Source: Onthophagus taurus
Taxonomy: Eukaryota > Arthropoda > Insecta > Coleoptera > Scarabaeidae
Assembly (NCBI RefSeq): GCF_036711975.1
Contig: NC_091971.1
Location: forward strand, 11,415,501-11,479,500
Length of the DNA stretch: 64,000 nt
Direction: 5' to 3'
A program made the position numbers and the translations under genes. How positions within the stretch are numbered: position 1 is the first letter of the stretch; every line of letters begins with the position of its first letter. This document shows, one piece after another, positions 1 through 11,468 of the stretch. The notes under the pieces were generated by a model. It was not told the DNA's origin. It saw nothing but the letters and a program-made list of their open reading frames with translations, and made no database searches.

Positions 1-29
1 AATAAAAGATTAACTTAGGTTTATATAAA

Positions 30-35
30 TTTATT
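30..35 (-). terminator. Poly(A) signal of the Zasp66-like gene
   Basis: AATAAA on the minus strand, about 145 nt past the stop codon of the Zasp66-like gene. It is the first canonical hexamer downstream, so it probably ends the transcript. The stretch is AT-rich and a chance match is possible. Confidence 0.4.
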
Positions 36-177
36 TATACTATTATACTAAAGAATTATCTACATTACTGAAAATCAACAAGGTAAAAGCAAAGAGAAAA
101 ACAAATTTCAAAAAAAAAATAATAATAATCAGAATAAAATTGGAAAGAAAAAGAAAATGAAGATGGTCTAATAATTA

Positions 178-3100
178 TTAAACTAGGTCCGCTGAAGATT
201 CGCTTACTTCTACTTGACCATAATAGTCTTGTTCCGCTAAAACAGTTATATCTCGCGATACGATACCTTGTGGTGGAGGATCCATCTCGTGAATTAGACG
301 ATAAACGGCGCTTTTTTGAAGATAATCGAGGTTTTTCGGGGGTGGTTGGTATTTCAAGAAATTTATACTGAAACAAAGATTTTGATTAATATAAGGTTAA
401 ATTATTATTATTAAATTAAATCAAATTAAAGAAATAAATATATCAAAATCAAATTAACTTACCTTATATTTATTTATTTCCAAGTAATTAGTATTAAGAC
501 TTTTTCTTTAAACTTACCCATGGTTTTATCCATATCGATTTCTATGAGGTAATTATTTTATTTTAATGAAAAACAATAAAACTACAAGATGAGGCAAAAA
601 ACTGATCGTATTTTTATTATTTATTAATTTTTTTTAATGATCTCATTTTACCTACCGATAAACTGGCTTATCTTCGTCACACCAAGGCCAGATATCATTC
701 CAATGGTTAACCTGAAAATAGTGAAGCTTAGTGTCCAAGAAAGTTTAAATTGCCTACCCCATAGTGCGACCGGAAACCACTTCAGTGTACGAGTTGATGG
801 TCTTTGCTATTCGTTCATCGGTAAGGGATGGTTTTCGATACTTTGGCGTCACATCATTTGGATCGGACCATTTTCTACCACCGGGTAATATTATTGGACG
901 TTGCAACGGTGTTAAAGGATGGGAGGAAGAGCCGCGTCTTTCCTGTAACGATTTTCTTTGCTCTAATAAAAAATCTAAATCTTTTTGTTTTACTTTAAAA
1001 TAATTAATTATTTCGGACCATCAACTTTTTGACTTCAATTAGATTGAATTTAAAACTTTAAAATTCCGGTTCGTTTAATTCCAAGTTAAAAAAATTAATT
1101 ACACCACACAAACCTTTTCCTTTTTTTCCAGTCTTTCTTGTTCGAGCTGATGGGCCACCATCTCTTCCTCGGTCATTATCTGCGATTCCATTTCGCATTC
1201 TCTCTCGAGCGCTTCGAATAATTCCTGTTCATCATCACTTTCCGTTCGGGCTACTGCTGCTTCAAAGGTCACTTGCCCCGTTTCTTCTTCCTCGCAACTC
1301 GCTTCTTCAAGAACCGATAAAGCTTGTTCATGATACTCTTAAAATGAAAAAAGAATATTAAAAAAATTTGAGAATATTTAAGAAAAAAACTCACCAACAG
1401 ATTCTGTTTGTTCCTCAATTGATTCCTCCTCTTCTATTCTTACATTTGTTTCAATTGAAATTTCCTAACAAAAAATTGTTTTAATTTACATTATTATTGT
1501 AAAATCTCGATATAACGGATTAATACTAGGAAAAGTGTCCGTTATAGCCAAAATACTGTTATATGAAAATGTAAAAATTTTCAGTAAAATTTTCACATCT
1601 TCGCATTTTTCTCGATATTGACGCATCTAAGAGTAAAGGTGCAACAGAGCAATATTATTAGGAATAAAATTTGCTACAATTTTTGATCTAAAAGTTTTTT
1701 TGTAGTATGCTCCGAATCCCAGGTATTGCCATCAACAATTTGTGAAAGCAACAAATTCATCAAATTATCATATTTTTCTAATTTTCTCGATATTGATGCA
1801 TCTAAGAGCAAAAGTGCAAAAGAGCAATATTGTTAGGAATAAAATTTCCTATAATTTTTATTCTATTCGTTTTTTTGTAATATGTTCTGATTCCCGATTG
1901 TTATCATTAACAACTTGTAACGCAACGAAATTCTTAAAATTTTTACATTTTTATATTTTTCTCAATATTGACGCATCTAAGAGTAAAGGTGCAAGAGAGC
2001 AATATTGTTAGAAATAAAATTTGCTACAATTTTTGATCTAAAAGTTTTTTTGTAATATGCTCCGAATCCCAGATATTGCCATTAACAATTTGTGAAAGCA
2101 ACAAATTCATCAAATTATCATATTTTTCTATTTTTCTCAATATTGACGCATCTAAGAACAAAAGTAAAAGAGAGCAATATTGTTAAGAATAATATTTCCT
2201 ATAATTTTTGCTCTAAAAGTTTTTTTATATCACGCTCCAATTCCTGAGTGATACAATTAGCCGTTTGTAAATCTACAATTTCATCAAATTTTGACATTTT
2301 CATATTTTTCTCGATATTGATGCATCTTAGAGCAAAGGTGCAAGAGAGCAATATTGTTAAGAATAAAATTTCCTATAATTTTTGTTCTATAAGTTTTTTT
2401 GTAATATGTTCTGATTCCCGATTGTTATTATTAACGACTTGGAACGCAACAAATTTCTTAAAATTTTTACATTTTCATATTTTGCTCGATATTGACGCAT
2501 CTAAGTGTAAAGGTGTAAGAGAGCAATATTGTTAGGAATAAAATTTGCTACAATTTTTGTTTTAAAAGTTTTTTTGTAATATGCTCCGAATCCCAGGTAT
2601 TGCCATTAACAATTTGTGAAAGCAACAAATTCATCAAATTATCATATTTTTCTCAATATTGACGCATCTAAGAACAAAAGTAAAAGAGAGCAATATTGTT
2701 CAGAATAATATTTCCTATAACTTTTGCTCTAAAAGTTTTTTTATATCACGCTCCAATTCCTGAGTGATACAATTAGCCGCTTGTAAATCTACAAATTCAT
2801 CAAATTTTGACATTTTCATAGTTTTCTCGATATTGATGCATCTAAGAGCAAAAGTGTAAAAGAGCAATATTGTTAAGAATAAAATTTCCTATAATTTTTG
2901 TTCTATAAGTTTTTTTGTAATGTGTTCTGATTCCCGATTGTTATCATTAACGACTTGGAACGCAACGAATTTCTTAAAATTTTCACATTTTTATATTTTT
3001 CTCAATATTGACGCATCTAAGAATAAAGGTGCAAGAGAGCAATATTGTTAGAAATAAAATTTGCTACAATTTTTGATCTAAAAGTTTTTTTGTAATATGC

Positions 3101-6100
3101 TCCGAATCCCAGGTATTGCCATCAACAATTTGTGGAAGCAACAAATTCATCAAATTATCATATTTTTCTATTTTTCTCAATATTGACGCATCTAAGAACA
3201 AAAGTAAAAGAGAGCAATATTGTTAAGAATAATATTTCCTATAATTTTAGCTGTAAAAGTTTTTTTATATCATGCTCCAATTTCTGAGTGATACAATTAG
3301 CCGCTTGTAAATCTACGAATTCATCAAATTTTGACATTTTCATAATTTTCTCGATATTGATGCATCTAAGAGCAAAAGTGCAAAAAAGCAATATTGTTAA
3401 GAATAAAATTTCCTATAATTTTTGTTCTGTAAGTTTTTTTGTAATATGTTCTGATTCCCGATTGTTATCATTAACGACTTGGAACGTAACAAATTTCTTA
3501 AAATTTTCACATTTTCGTATTTTGCTCGATATTGACGCATCTAAGTGTAAAGGTGCAAGAGAGCGATATTGTTATATTTTTTTGTAATATGCTCCGAATC
3601 CCAGGTATTGCCATTAACAATTTGTGAAAGCAACAAATTCATCAAATTATCATATTTTTCTCAATATTGACGCATCTAAGAACAAAAGTAAAAGAGAGCA
3701 ATATTGTTCAGAATAATATTTCCTATAACTTTTGCTCTAAAAGTTTTTTTATATCACGCTCCAATTCCTGAGTGATACAATTAGCCGCTTGTAAATCTAC
3801 GAATTCATCAAATTTTGACATTTTCATAGTTTTCTCGATATTGATGCATCTAAGAGCAAAAGTGTAAAAGAGCAATATTGTTAAGAATAAAATTTCCTAT
3901 AATTTTTGTTCTATAAGTTTTTTTGTAATATGTTCTGATTCCCGATTGTTATCATTAACGACTTGGAACGCAACGAATTTCTTAAAATTTTCACATTTTT
4001 ATATTTTTCTCAATATTGACGCATCTAAGAATAAAGGTGCAAGAGAGCAATATTGTTAGAAATAAAATTTGCTACAATTTTTGATCTAAAAGTTTTTTTG
4101 TAATATGCTCCGAATCCCAGATATTGCCATTAACAATTTGTGAAAGCAACAAATTCATCAAATTATCATATTTTTCTATTTTTCTCAATATTGACGCATC
4201 TAAGAACAAAAGTAAAAGAGAGCAATATTGTTAAGAATAATATTTCCTATAATTTTTGCTCTAAAAGTTTTTTTATATCATGCTCCAATTTCTGAGTGAT
4301 ACAATTAGCCGCTTGTAAATCTACGAATTCATCAAATTTTGACATTTTCATAATTTTCTCGATATTAATGCATCTAAGAGCAAAAGTGCAAAAAAGCAAT
4401 ATTGTTAAGAATAAAATTTCCTATAATTTTTGTTCTATAAGTTTTTTTGTAATATGTTCTGATTCCCGATTGTTATCATTAACGACTTGGAACGTAACAA
4501 ATTTCTTAAAATTTTCACATTTTCGTATTTTGCTCCATATTGACGCATCTAAGTGTAAAGGTGCAACAGAGCAATATTATTAGGAATAAAATTTGTTACA
4601 ATTTTTGATCTAAAATTTTTTTTGTAATATGCTCCGAATCCCAGATATTGCCATTAACAATTTGTGAAAGCAACAAATTCATCAAATTATCATATTTTTC
4701 TCAATATTGACGCATCTAAGGACAAAAGTAAAAGAGAGCAATATTGTTAAGAATAAAACTTCCTATAACTTTTGCTCTAAAAGTTTTTTTATAGCACACT
4801 CCAATTCCTGAGTGTTACCATTAGCCGCTTTTAAATCTACGAATTCATCAAATTTTGACATTTTCATATTTTTCTCGATATTGATGCATTTAAGAGCAAA
4901 GGTGTAAGAGAGCAATATTGTTAGGAATAAAATTTGCTCTAACTTTTATTTTAAAAGTTTTTTTATAACACGCTCCAATTCCTGAGTGTACCATTAACAA
5001 CTTGTAAAATTACGAATTTATCAAATTTTCATATTTTCATATTTTTCTCGATATTGACGCATCTAAAGGCAAAAGTGCAAGAGAGCAATATTGTTAACAA
5101 TAAAATTTGCTACAATTTTTATTCTAAAAGTGTTTTAGTAATATGCGCCGATTCCCGATTATTACAATTAACAACTTTTAACGCAACGAAATTCTTCAAA
5201 TTTTCATATTTTCGTACTTTCTCGATATTTAAGCATCTGAGAGCAAAAACTGAAAGGGAGCAGTATTGTTGTCTTTGATTTATACATCATACAAGTCGAG
5301 GAATACCTACTATAGTTTATCTATGAATATCAAGATCTGTTATACCAAGATTTTACTGTATTTAGAATGATTTTAGATTATTTACTTGTGACGCAGAAAC
5401 TAATTCTGATAATTGTCTGGTTACGGCGTTTAAAGTTTGTTGAATCGCAGATGGTAATTGTGATAAAGCTTGTAGTTGTTTTTGCACTTCAGCGAGTTGT
5501 TCTTCAAGATTAACCGAAAGTTCTGAAATTAAATTTTAATAAAACTTAAAAAAATAAATTAAAAAAAAATAATTTACTTTTTTGTGATTGTTCTTGCAAC
5601 ATTCGCTCATTTCGTTCTAAATCCTCATCATCCTCAATTTGAACTTCTTCATTATCTTCTTTTTGAATCACTTCTTCTGATTCTTCATTAATAATTTGTT
5701 CAGGTTCGTTTTCATCGATTGATTCTGCTTTAATTTCAACATCTTCTTTATTATCTTCGTCATTTTTTTCTGTGTCTTGTATTTCTTCGTTGTTATTAAC
5801 ATCATCGGGTTTATTATTACTTGTGCTTCCTTGTGGGGATGCTTCGCTTTTTTTAGGTTGCTTCTTTATTACAACTCTATAAGGGGCCGCCTAAAAATCT
5901 CAATTAAATATGATTTAACACATAATTTTTTTGAATTACTTTTGGTGCATCTTCTTGTTGCGGTTTCGGTTTAGGTTTAGCATTTTTTGGTTTTTGAAGA
6001 AACGTAGACCATTTCTTCTCAGCTGCTACATCGAGTTGTTGTTGAGATTGCTCTTCGATTATAACTTGTGCTACATGACTTTTTTGCACGCTAACTTCTA

Positions 6101-7493
6101 CGGTTTCTTCGTGCACACTTTCCTCTTTTTGGTGACAAATTGAAACTTCTTGTACGTGATTTTGTGTGGATTGGACTTGAGATCCAATTATCGTTGCAAT
6201 CTCTTCGTCGGTTATGTTTAAATCAGCTTCGCCTTTTGGGGTTGCTTCATTTTCGACGTCGGAATCGTACTGGAAATGAAACGATTAAAAATTGGGGATT
6301 TTTTGTTGGTTAATTAGGTTTACCAGGAGTAGTCTTGGTGGTAAATTGGAAAGATCGCCCCTGAAATTAAAAAAAAATAATTTGTTTGTGGTTGGAAATC
6401 TTTCAATTAAATTCTTCATCCATGCGCCAACAAAATCAATGAAATGTTCCTACATATTCCAATCCGAAAGGTTTTTGCCAAGTGTTTCCCAACATCTACT
6501 CGGATATTTGGCACTTAACTCTCCAGTCTTAATGTCACCCTCCGTCCACGTGATCCCCACCTTAACAATTTTATAATACTCGAAGGCAATTGACTGAAGT
6601 GCGATAATAAAATTATTAAAGATTTTTATCTATTAAATTATTTAGAAAAAATTTAATAAGGAAAACAATAAATTGGGACATAAAAATGTTTGTATACTAA
6701 ATAGTTAATTTTATTTTCGCTCTGTTTTTGTTCGTCGAGTACCTTAATAACGTCATTTATGGATAAAATCTTTGCTCAATTAGAATACAATACAATTTTT
6801 TTTACACAACGACTACGTTTTTATTATTTATCTTGTGTATTTACGATTTTTATTATAACAATAATTCATTAAGACTTTGATTAAGACCTAAATCATTCAT
6901 AGATTTAAAAATTTATTAATGAAAAATTTAAATTTATATTGAGAAGAAATTTTTTTTAAATACATCAAATAATATGCAATATATAGAAGGGAATTTTTGG
7001 ATTAATCTGATAAAAGAATATACTAAAATAGTAATTTAATTTACAATAATTAATTGATAAGTATACAATGTGATATCAATACTTAATTTCATTTAATTAA
7101 TTAAAATATTGATGTGACAACTTTTTAGAAAGTATTTCTTTGTTTACTTATCAATAAATTATTCTTTTTTATACCCACCTTCTAACAGCCATAACAAATT
7201 CATTTCCGCCACTAACGATAACGTCATGAGCTTGAACATGCGTCAATGGTGATATCGCGACATCATTAATCCTAACAACAACATCACCAATTTGCATTCC
7301 AGCATTTTCGGCAATACTTCCTGGAGCAACCTATAACATTCTGCATCAAAATCTTCATCGTTTTAATGTTTTGTATTTCTTTTTTATTCTGTACCTTGAT
7401 GACGGTCAAAGGGACGTCGAAATCGGCGCCGCCGGCTAAACGGAAACCCCACGGGGATTTATCGGGTTTTTTCAGTCGTAATTCAACTGCCAT
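178..7493 (-). CDS. Zasp66: Zasp66-like PDZ/ZM-motif Z-disc protein, 11 exons
   Basis: Exons read on the minus strand: 7493-7395, 7330-7179, 6360-6324, 6269-5940, 5890-5578, 5522-5386, 1464-1395, 1337-1114, ~992-758, 711-656, 367-178 (stop 180-178); about 613 residues. Exons 1-2 encode a complete PDZ domain (residues ~1-85) with the ligand loop PWGFRLAGG and the helix around THVQAHDVIV. Exons 4-5 are acidic, Glu/Gln-rich and probably disordered. Exon 6 carries a helical segment (LSQLPSAIQQTL) of the sort I associate with Zasp66. Exon 9 has a ZM-like motif (ERIAKTINSYTEVVSG), which in Zasp proteins binds alpha-actinin. No LIM domain is seen, which favours Zasp66 over Zasp52. Family role: assembly of muscle Z-discs. 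Most junctions are GT-AG and keep phase. The 8-9 and 9-10 junctions are each off by one nucleotide as I read them, so exon 9 limits are approximate. The Zasp66 name is from memory of the family, not a search. Confidence 0.72.
1497..5358. mobile_element. Non-autonomous pogo/Tigger-like TIR element filled with satellite
   Basis: The two ends are inverted copies: 1497-1520 matches the reverse complement of 5335-5358 at 19 of 24 positions, sharing GTAAAATCT and TATAAC. TA flanks both sides (1495-1496 and 5359-5360), as expected for a Tc1/mariner-superfamily target duplication. The terminal sequence resembles pogo/Tigger ends of the type CAGTAAAACCTCGATATAACGG; this likeness is from general knowledge. 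No transposase is encoded inside. The interior is almost wholly the 174-bp tandem array described separately. The element lies in intron 6 of the Zasp66-like gene. Confidence 0.6.
1600..5275. repeat. 174-bp satellite array with six-monomer higher-order structure
   Basis: The landmark GCATCTAAG (or a close variant) recurs at 1623, 1798, 1973, 2148, 2322, 2497, 2664, 2838, 3013, 3188, 3362, 3537, 3672, 3846, 4021, 4196, 4370, 4545, 4712, 4886, 5059 and 5233. Spacing is 173-175 bp, with shortened units of 167 (twice) and 135 bp. Monomers fall into three recurring types according to the bases after the landmark (AACAAAAGT, AGCAAAAGTG, GTAAAGGTG). Equivalent positions repeat every 1008-1040 bp (2148/3188/4196 and 2664/3672/4712), so two trimers form a hexameric unit. 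Short ORFs across the array are by-products of this periodicity. Confidence 0.93.
6375..6600 (-). pseudogene. Exon-like fragment of unknown origin in a Zasp66 intron
   Basis: On the minus strand one frame reads 50 or so residues of protein-like sequence (…VGITWTEGDIKTGELSAKY…, then PSRCWETLGKNLSDWNM), a TAG, and further protein-like sequence (EHFIDFVGAWMKNLIERF). It ends just before the acceptor of Zasp66 exon 3. The tryptophan and charged-residue content is unlike the intron around it. I do not recognise the family. It could be a captured or decayed exon, a transposon relic, or chance; the internal stop argues against function. Confidence 0.3.
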
Positions 7494-8150
7494 TCGGTAA
7501 GAATTTTCTTAACTTGCTTGTGGCTCTGTAACTTGAAGGAGATGGACGAAGTGGATGATCTAATTTGGGACGCAACTCTCACACACTGGACACTGATCTA
7601 CTGGATCACATCGCTGTTAATTTAGAACTGCATGCGGACCGAATGCCGCATTGTAGTCATTTCTGGACGGGTTGTACTCAACAGAAAATAAAAGGATGGC
7701 CGACTTTCAATATAAGTTACGAATCAAAGACAGGTTGACTTAAAGAATAAACCTCTACAAATTATTTATTGTTTTACGGACATAATTTTTATAACAAATT
7801 AAATTTTATAAAAAATAAAATAAAACAATAGATTGTATCAAAAAGCCGTTACAACTTAAACACTTAGGTTCGTCCACAAAACCTGGGTGTTTCGCAAATA
7901 TGCAGTAGTTTAGAAATAAGTCACATAATGAACAACACATCCATCGAATTATGTAATGAGTTTTCATTCTCATAACAAAAGAAAACTGAGCATGGACTTA
8001 CATAATAACTTATTGCAATATATAGGAAACAACAGACTCAAAATCAGAAGTTGATAAAATTGTACCTAATTCGTTTATCTGAAATGGACTTTTTCTAAAA
8101 TCTTATTATCGGATAAATATCATGCGCAGTGTCTAAATACTGTGTCATTT
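7494..8150. other. Intergenic: 5' flank of Zasp66, no gene seen
   Basis: The first 250 bases are the likely 5' UTR and promoter of the minus-strand Zasp66-like gene and are less AT-rich than what follows. No TATA box could be placed with confidence. From about 7750 the sequence is simple AT-rich intergenic DNA with no coding signal. Confidence 0.5.
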
Positions 8151-8720
8151 CATTTCATTTTTAATGATTTGAAAGCCGCGTTTGACACAATGAGTAGGAA
8201 AATGTTGTAGGAAGAGATAAGAAGAAAGGAAGAAGATGAGTGATGTGTTTTGGACAACGTTTTATGTTTGTGCAGATATTGAAGACACATTGAAAAGAGT
8301 GGCCAAAAAGGTGAAGGATGTAAGGTGGAAGGTAAGATGTTTGGAGAAGTATTTCAAGGAAAAGTATTTTGAAGATAATGTAGTTAAACCTACGTAATGA
8401 AGTTTGACAAGGGAAGGAGAAGACAAAGGTAGCAATGAAAATGACCATGGAAAGAGTTTGGCAGTTGAAGGAGTATTTAGAAATAATGAGTATGAGAGAA
8501 ATTTGATGAAGAGCTTGATCACGCATAAATACACATATGAGTTAGAAAGGAACAAAAGAGGCTGATAGGTTGAAAGTGGAGACAGTATGTATGAGAAGAT
8601 AGATTTGGGAGAAATCTGAAAGAAATCAGGGCGGGAAAACACAGGAAGTAAACAATAAAAAGAATGAAGAGTACAGAAGTAGATAACCCAAGTATAGAGA
8701 AATTAAGTAAAGTATAGAAG
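8150..8720 (+). mobile_element. Decayed non-LTR retrotransposon fragment
   Basis: A plus-strand frame begins NDLKAAFDTMSRKML, matching the catalytic-domain A region (K-A-F-D) of LINE reverse transcriptases. What follows is purine-rich, broken by stops and frameshifts and cannot be read through. Clade uncertain. Confidence 0.4.
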
Positions 8721-8789
8721 AAAAGAGTTTGGTGGCGAGATCCAGATGTTATCTAATTGGAGAGAAATATTGAATGGACGACGAAATGA

Positions 8790-9540
8790 AAGTGTTAGTA
8801 ATAAGTAGATATATGTCTCACTCTACAAAAAAGATTCCAGAGAGGTATGTGACAATTATCAAACAATCGTGCTTCAAATACATCACTACATATCGTCACC
8901 ACTCGTAACCATCATCAAGAGTCTCTGCGAGAATAACACAGCATACGTATGAGTTGAGAACGAGCTGACTAAGTTATTTCAGGTAGAAAAGGGTGTCAGT
9001 GTATACTCAGTTTCCTCCTAGTCAATATCTACAGCGAGAGTGGCCCATGAGGAAAGCCTTAGAAGACTAGAATGGAGGAATAACAATGGTTTTCCTAATT
9101 GCGACATTAGAAGCGACGACCTCATCGGATGACTAAAGCAATGAAATCGGTTGATGATCTAACGAAGAAGACTTCAGCGGAGAGATTATCAGGATATGCA
9201 CGCTACAGATGGAAGCCAGGACTAGACTAACAAATATATGGAGAAGTCACGTAATCTCTTTAACAACAAAAATAAAGTTGGGAAGAAGTCTGGTCTTCAT
9301 TATGTTTCTTTCTGGGTCAGAATACTGGTCGTTAAAAACAACGGTCAAAAAGAAAAATCGATGCTCTGGAGATGTTTTGCTGACGCAGAATGCTAAGAAT
9401 TCCGTGAATACAGAGGAAAACTTTGAAGAAACGACCTTCAAAAACTTAACTTAAAGAGAAAAAGATTGTGTAGAATTTAAGTGATGTTGAAAGATGTCAG
9501 AATGATGGGTTTAGCCAACTTCGACAAATACTACTAAACG
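8790..9540 (+). mobile_element. RTE-like endonuclease-reverse transcriptase fragment, 3' part
   Basis: Frames on the plus strand match scattered parts of one non-LTR RT. At about 9180-9450 the post-RT signature TKIKLGRSLVFIMFLSGSEY followed by WSLKT is clear; in intact elements this region reads roughly KSLV-F-YG-E-WTL. Frameshifts and stops are frequent, so it is dead. A related copy lies on the minus strand at 39040-39390 inside vg intron 1, which suggests a family once active in this genome. Confidence 0.6.
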
Positions 9541-9599
9541 AAGGTGACAGAATCTTCAAAGGTAAAAAATTTCCGACAGTATTAGTAAAAAAATATTAA

Positions 9600-10735
9600 A
9601 AAAACATACATATCATTTGGTGGTTGCAAATTTGCCGTTCGATATCATATCTAATATTTATGACTTTGTCTCTTCACCTCCTGATAAAGATATGTATAAA
9701 ACAATTAAAACTGCTTTAATTTCTCGACTATCATTCAGTGAAGAAAAAAGACTTGATGAACACAGATGGTTAGTCACGATCTCCTTTTAAAATTGTGGAA
9801 GCGCAGGTTGCCACATTCCAAATCTTTTACAAATAGCAGATAAAATCTGGGATTCTTTCCATCAATTTGCTCCTTATAATAATGTTTCCAACATTCATCA
9901 AAATTCGGATGTTTCGACAGCTCAATTGAATAACAACAAAATACATCTTTGATTAAAGCAATTAGTGATCTAAACATTTCTTGTCAATCACTGATTACAA
10001 ATATTTCTCAAAAACAAGCAATTATGGAAACCTAAATTACCAACCTTCAAAATCAAGTTAAAGATAGAGACCACATTTTAGTTGTCAAAATTGTCAACAA
10101 ATATATAGATCACGTTCTAACTCTAGAAATCGTACAAATGAAGATCAATCTTCTTCACTTTGTTATTACCACTACAGATTATAGGTGCTGATTTTTTATT
10201 CAAATTTGGTATTCTAGTAGATATTAAAAATCATAGATTAATTGATACTACTACAAATACAACAAAGACTGAATTTGAGCATATGGTAAATTTAATGATT
10301 TGTAGACTTTTCTCATCTTCAGTCGTTTCTGCTTTACATATTGTCCCAAAAAGAGACTCAACCGATTGGCGTCCTTGCGACGATTATCGCCAACTTAACA
10401 ATATGACAATTCCTGACCGTTATCCCTTGCCTCATATACAGGATTTTAATTTTCACATTTATAATTGTACATTTTTTTCCAAAATTGATCTTGTTCGTGC
10501 TTATCATCAAATACCGGTGGCAAAATAAGACATTTATAAAACTGCTATCACCACTTCTTTTGGCCTTTATGAATTTATGCGTATGCCATTCGGATTATGT
10601 AACGCCACACAAACATTTCAACGTTTTATCAATGAAGTAACTAGAGGCTTAAATTCCATTTTTGTCTACATTGATGACATTTTAATTGCAAGCAAAAATG
10701 AAGAGGAACATTTAACTCTGCAACCAATAACTTGT
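9600..10735 (+). mobile_element. Gypsy-like LTR retrotransposon fragment (gag remnant and pol)
   Basis: From about 9605 the plus strand reads a capsid-like segment (HHLVVANLPFDIISNIYDF, then KTIKTALISRLS) as found in Gypsy-group gag. From 10160 there is a protease-end remnant (GADFLFKFGILVD) and then the RT: DWRPCDDYRQLNN, YPLPHIQDF, FSKIDLVRAYHQIPV, a stop, then FGLYEFMRMPFGLCNA and the catalytic FVYIDDILIAS. Homology ends abruptly near 10735. There are several stops and a large gag-pol deletion. I could not find LTRs. It is an inactive genomic fossil. Confidence 0.85.
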
Positions 10736-10739
10736 ATAC

Positions 10740-11390
10740 ACGTTTTCCACTAATACATTGATCAAGTAGGGTTTTCCAATGAAAATGATTATTGCTAAAT
10801 TAAAAAAAATGGTGATTAAATTTAGTATGTGTTGGATCTTTGCCATCAAAAATTTCTAGAACTCATCTAACGTAAGTGGCAAAATCCACTTTTTTGTTGT
10901 TGCATGTCATTGTTTGAAGATAATTTTGACTAAATATGAAGATATATAATCCTGCTCCAATGAAACAGCTTCACATATAATTTGGCAAAACACCATAAAT
11001 CATTTGAATCATTCGCATGTATGTTTGTTGCATATTTTTGAAAAAAATATCATATCTGATATAGATTTGGTATATTTGATATAGATTTAAATTTAGATTA
11101 GAAATTTATAAGAATTTTATGATTCACAAAAATCTTACTACAATCATTTATAGTTGCCAGGAATTACGTTTTCTACCAAAAAAACATTAGTAACGTTCAT
11201 AGAAAATGTGCTACGCGACAAATTCAGTAAAATTCATTATAATAAATCTGTTGCCGTAATCGACTTATCTTTAAAAACCACTTTAAACGTTTCGTTTTTG
11301 ATCAATAGAAACTTAACAATTTTAAAAAGTGATTTTATCAAATCAGTATAAGCGAAACAATCTGATTAGCTGGCAACCAGTTTTAGGGGA
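10740..11390. other. Intergenic, AT-rich, upstream of the P450
   Basis: No coding signal. A short internal duplication around ATATAGATTT is visible near 11055-11095. The last 100 bases are the proximal promoter of the P450. Confidence 0.5.
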
Positions 11391-11392
11391 GG

Positions 11393-11399
11393 TATAAAA
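11393..11399 (+). promoter_or_regulatory. TATA box of the CYP4 gene
   Basis: TATAAAA inside GGGGAGGTATAAAAT, 76 nt upstream of the P450 start codon. This predicts transcription starting near 11423 and a 5' UTR of about 45 nt. Confidence 0.6.
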
Positions 11400-11468
11400 T
11401 AAGTTTTGCATCCACCAAAAATTTAATATTGTGTGTGAAATCGACACGTGCAATACCACAAAAAGAAA

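Noticed and set aside
1742..5278. Series of 74-99 codon open frames with similar proteins (SNFDIFIIFSILMHLRAK type)
   Set aside because: They recur with the satellite period and contain no gene structure; they are translations of the tandem array.
8161..8642. Two overlapping minus-strand frames of about 120 codons
   Set aside because: Antisense shadows of a purine-rich LINE remnant; Leu/Phe/Ser-rich low-complexity translation.
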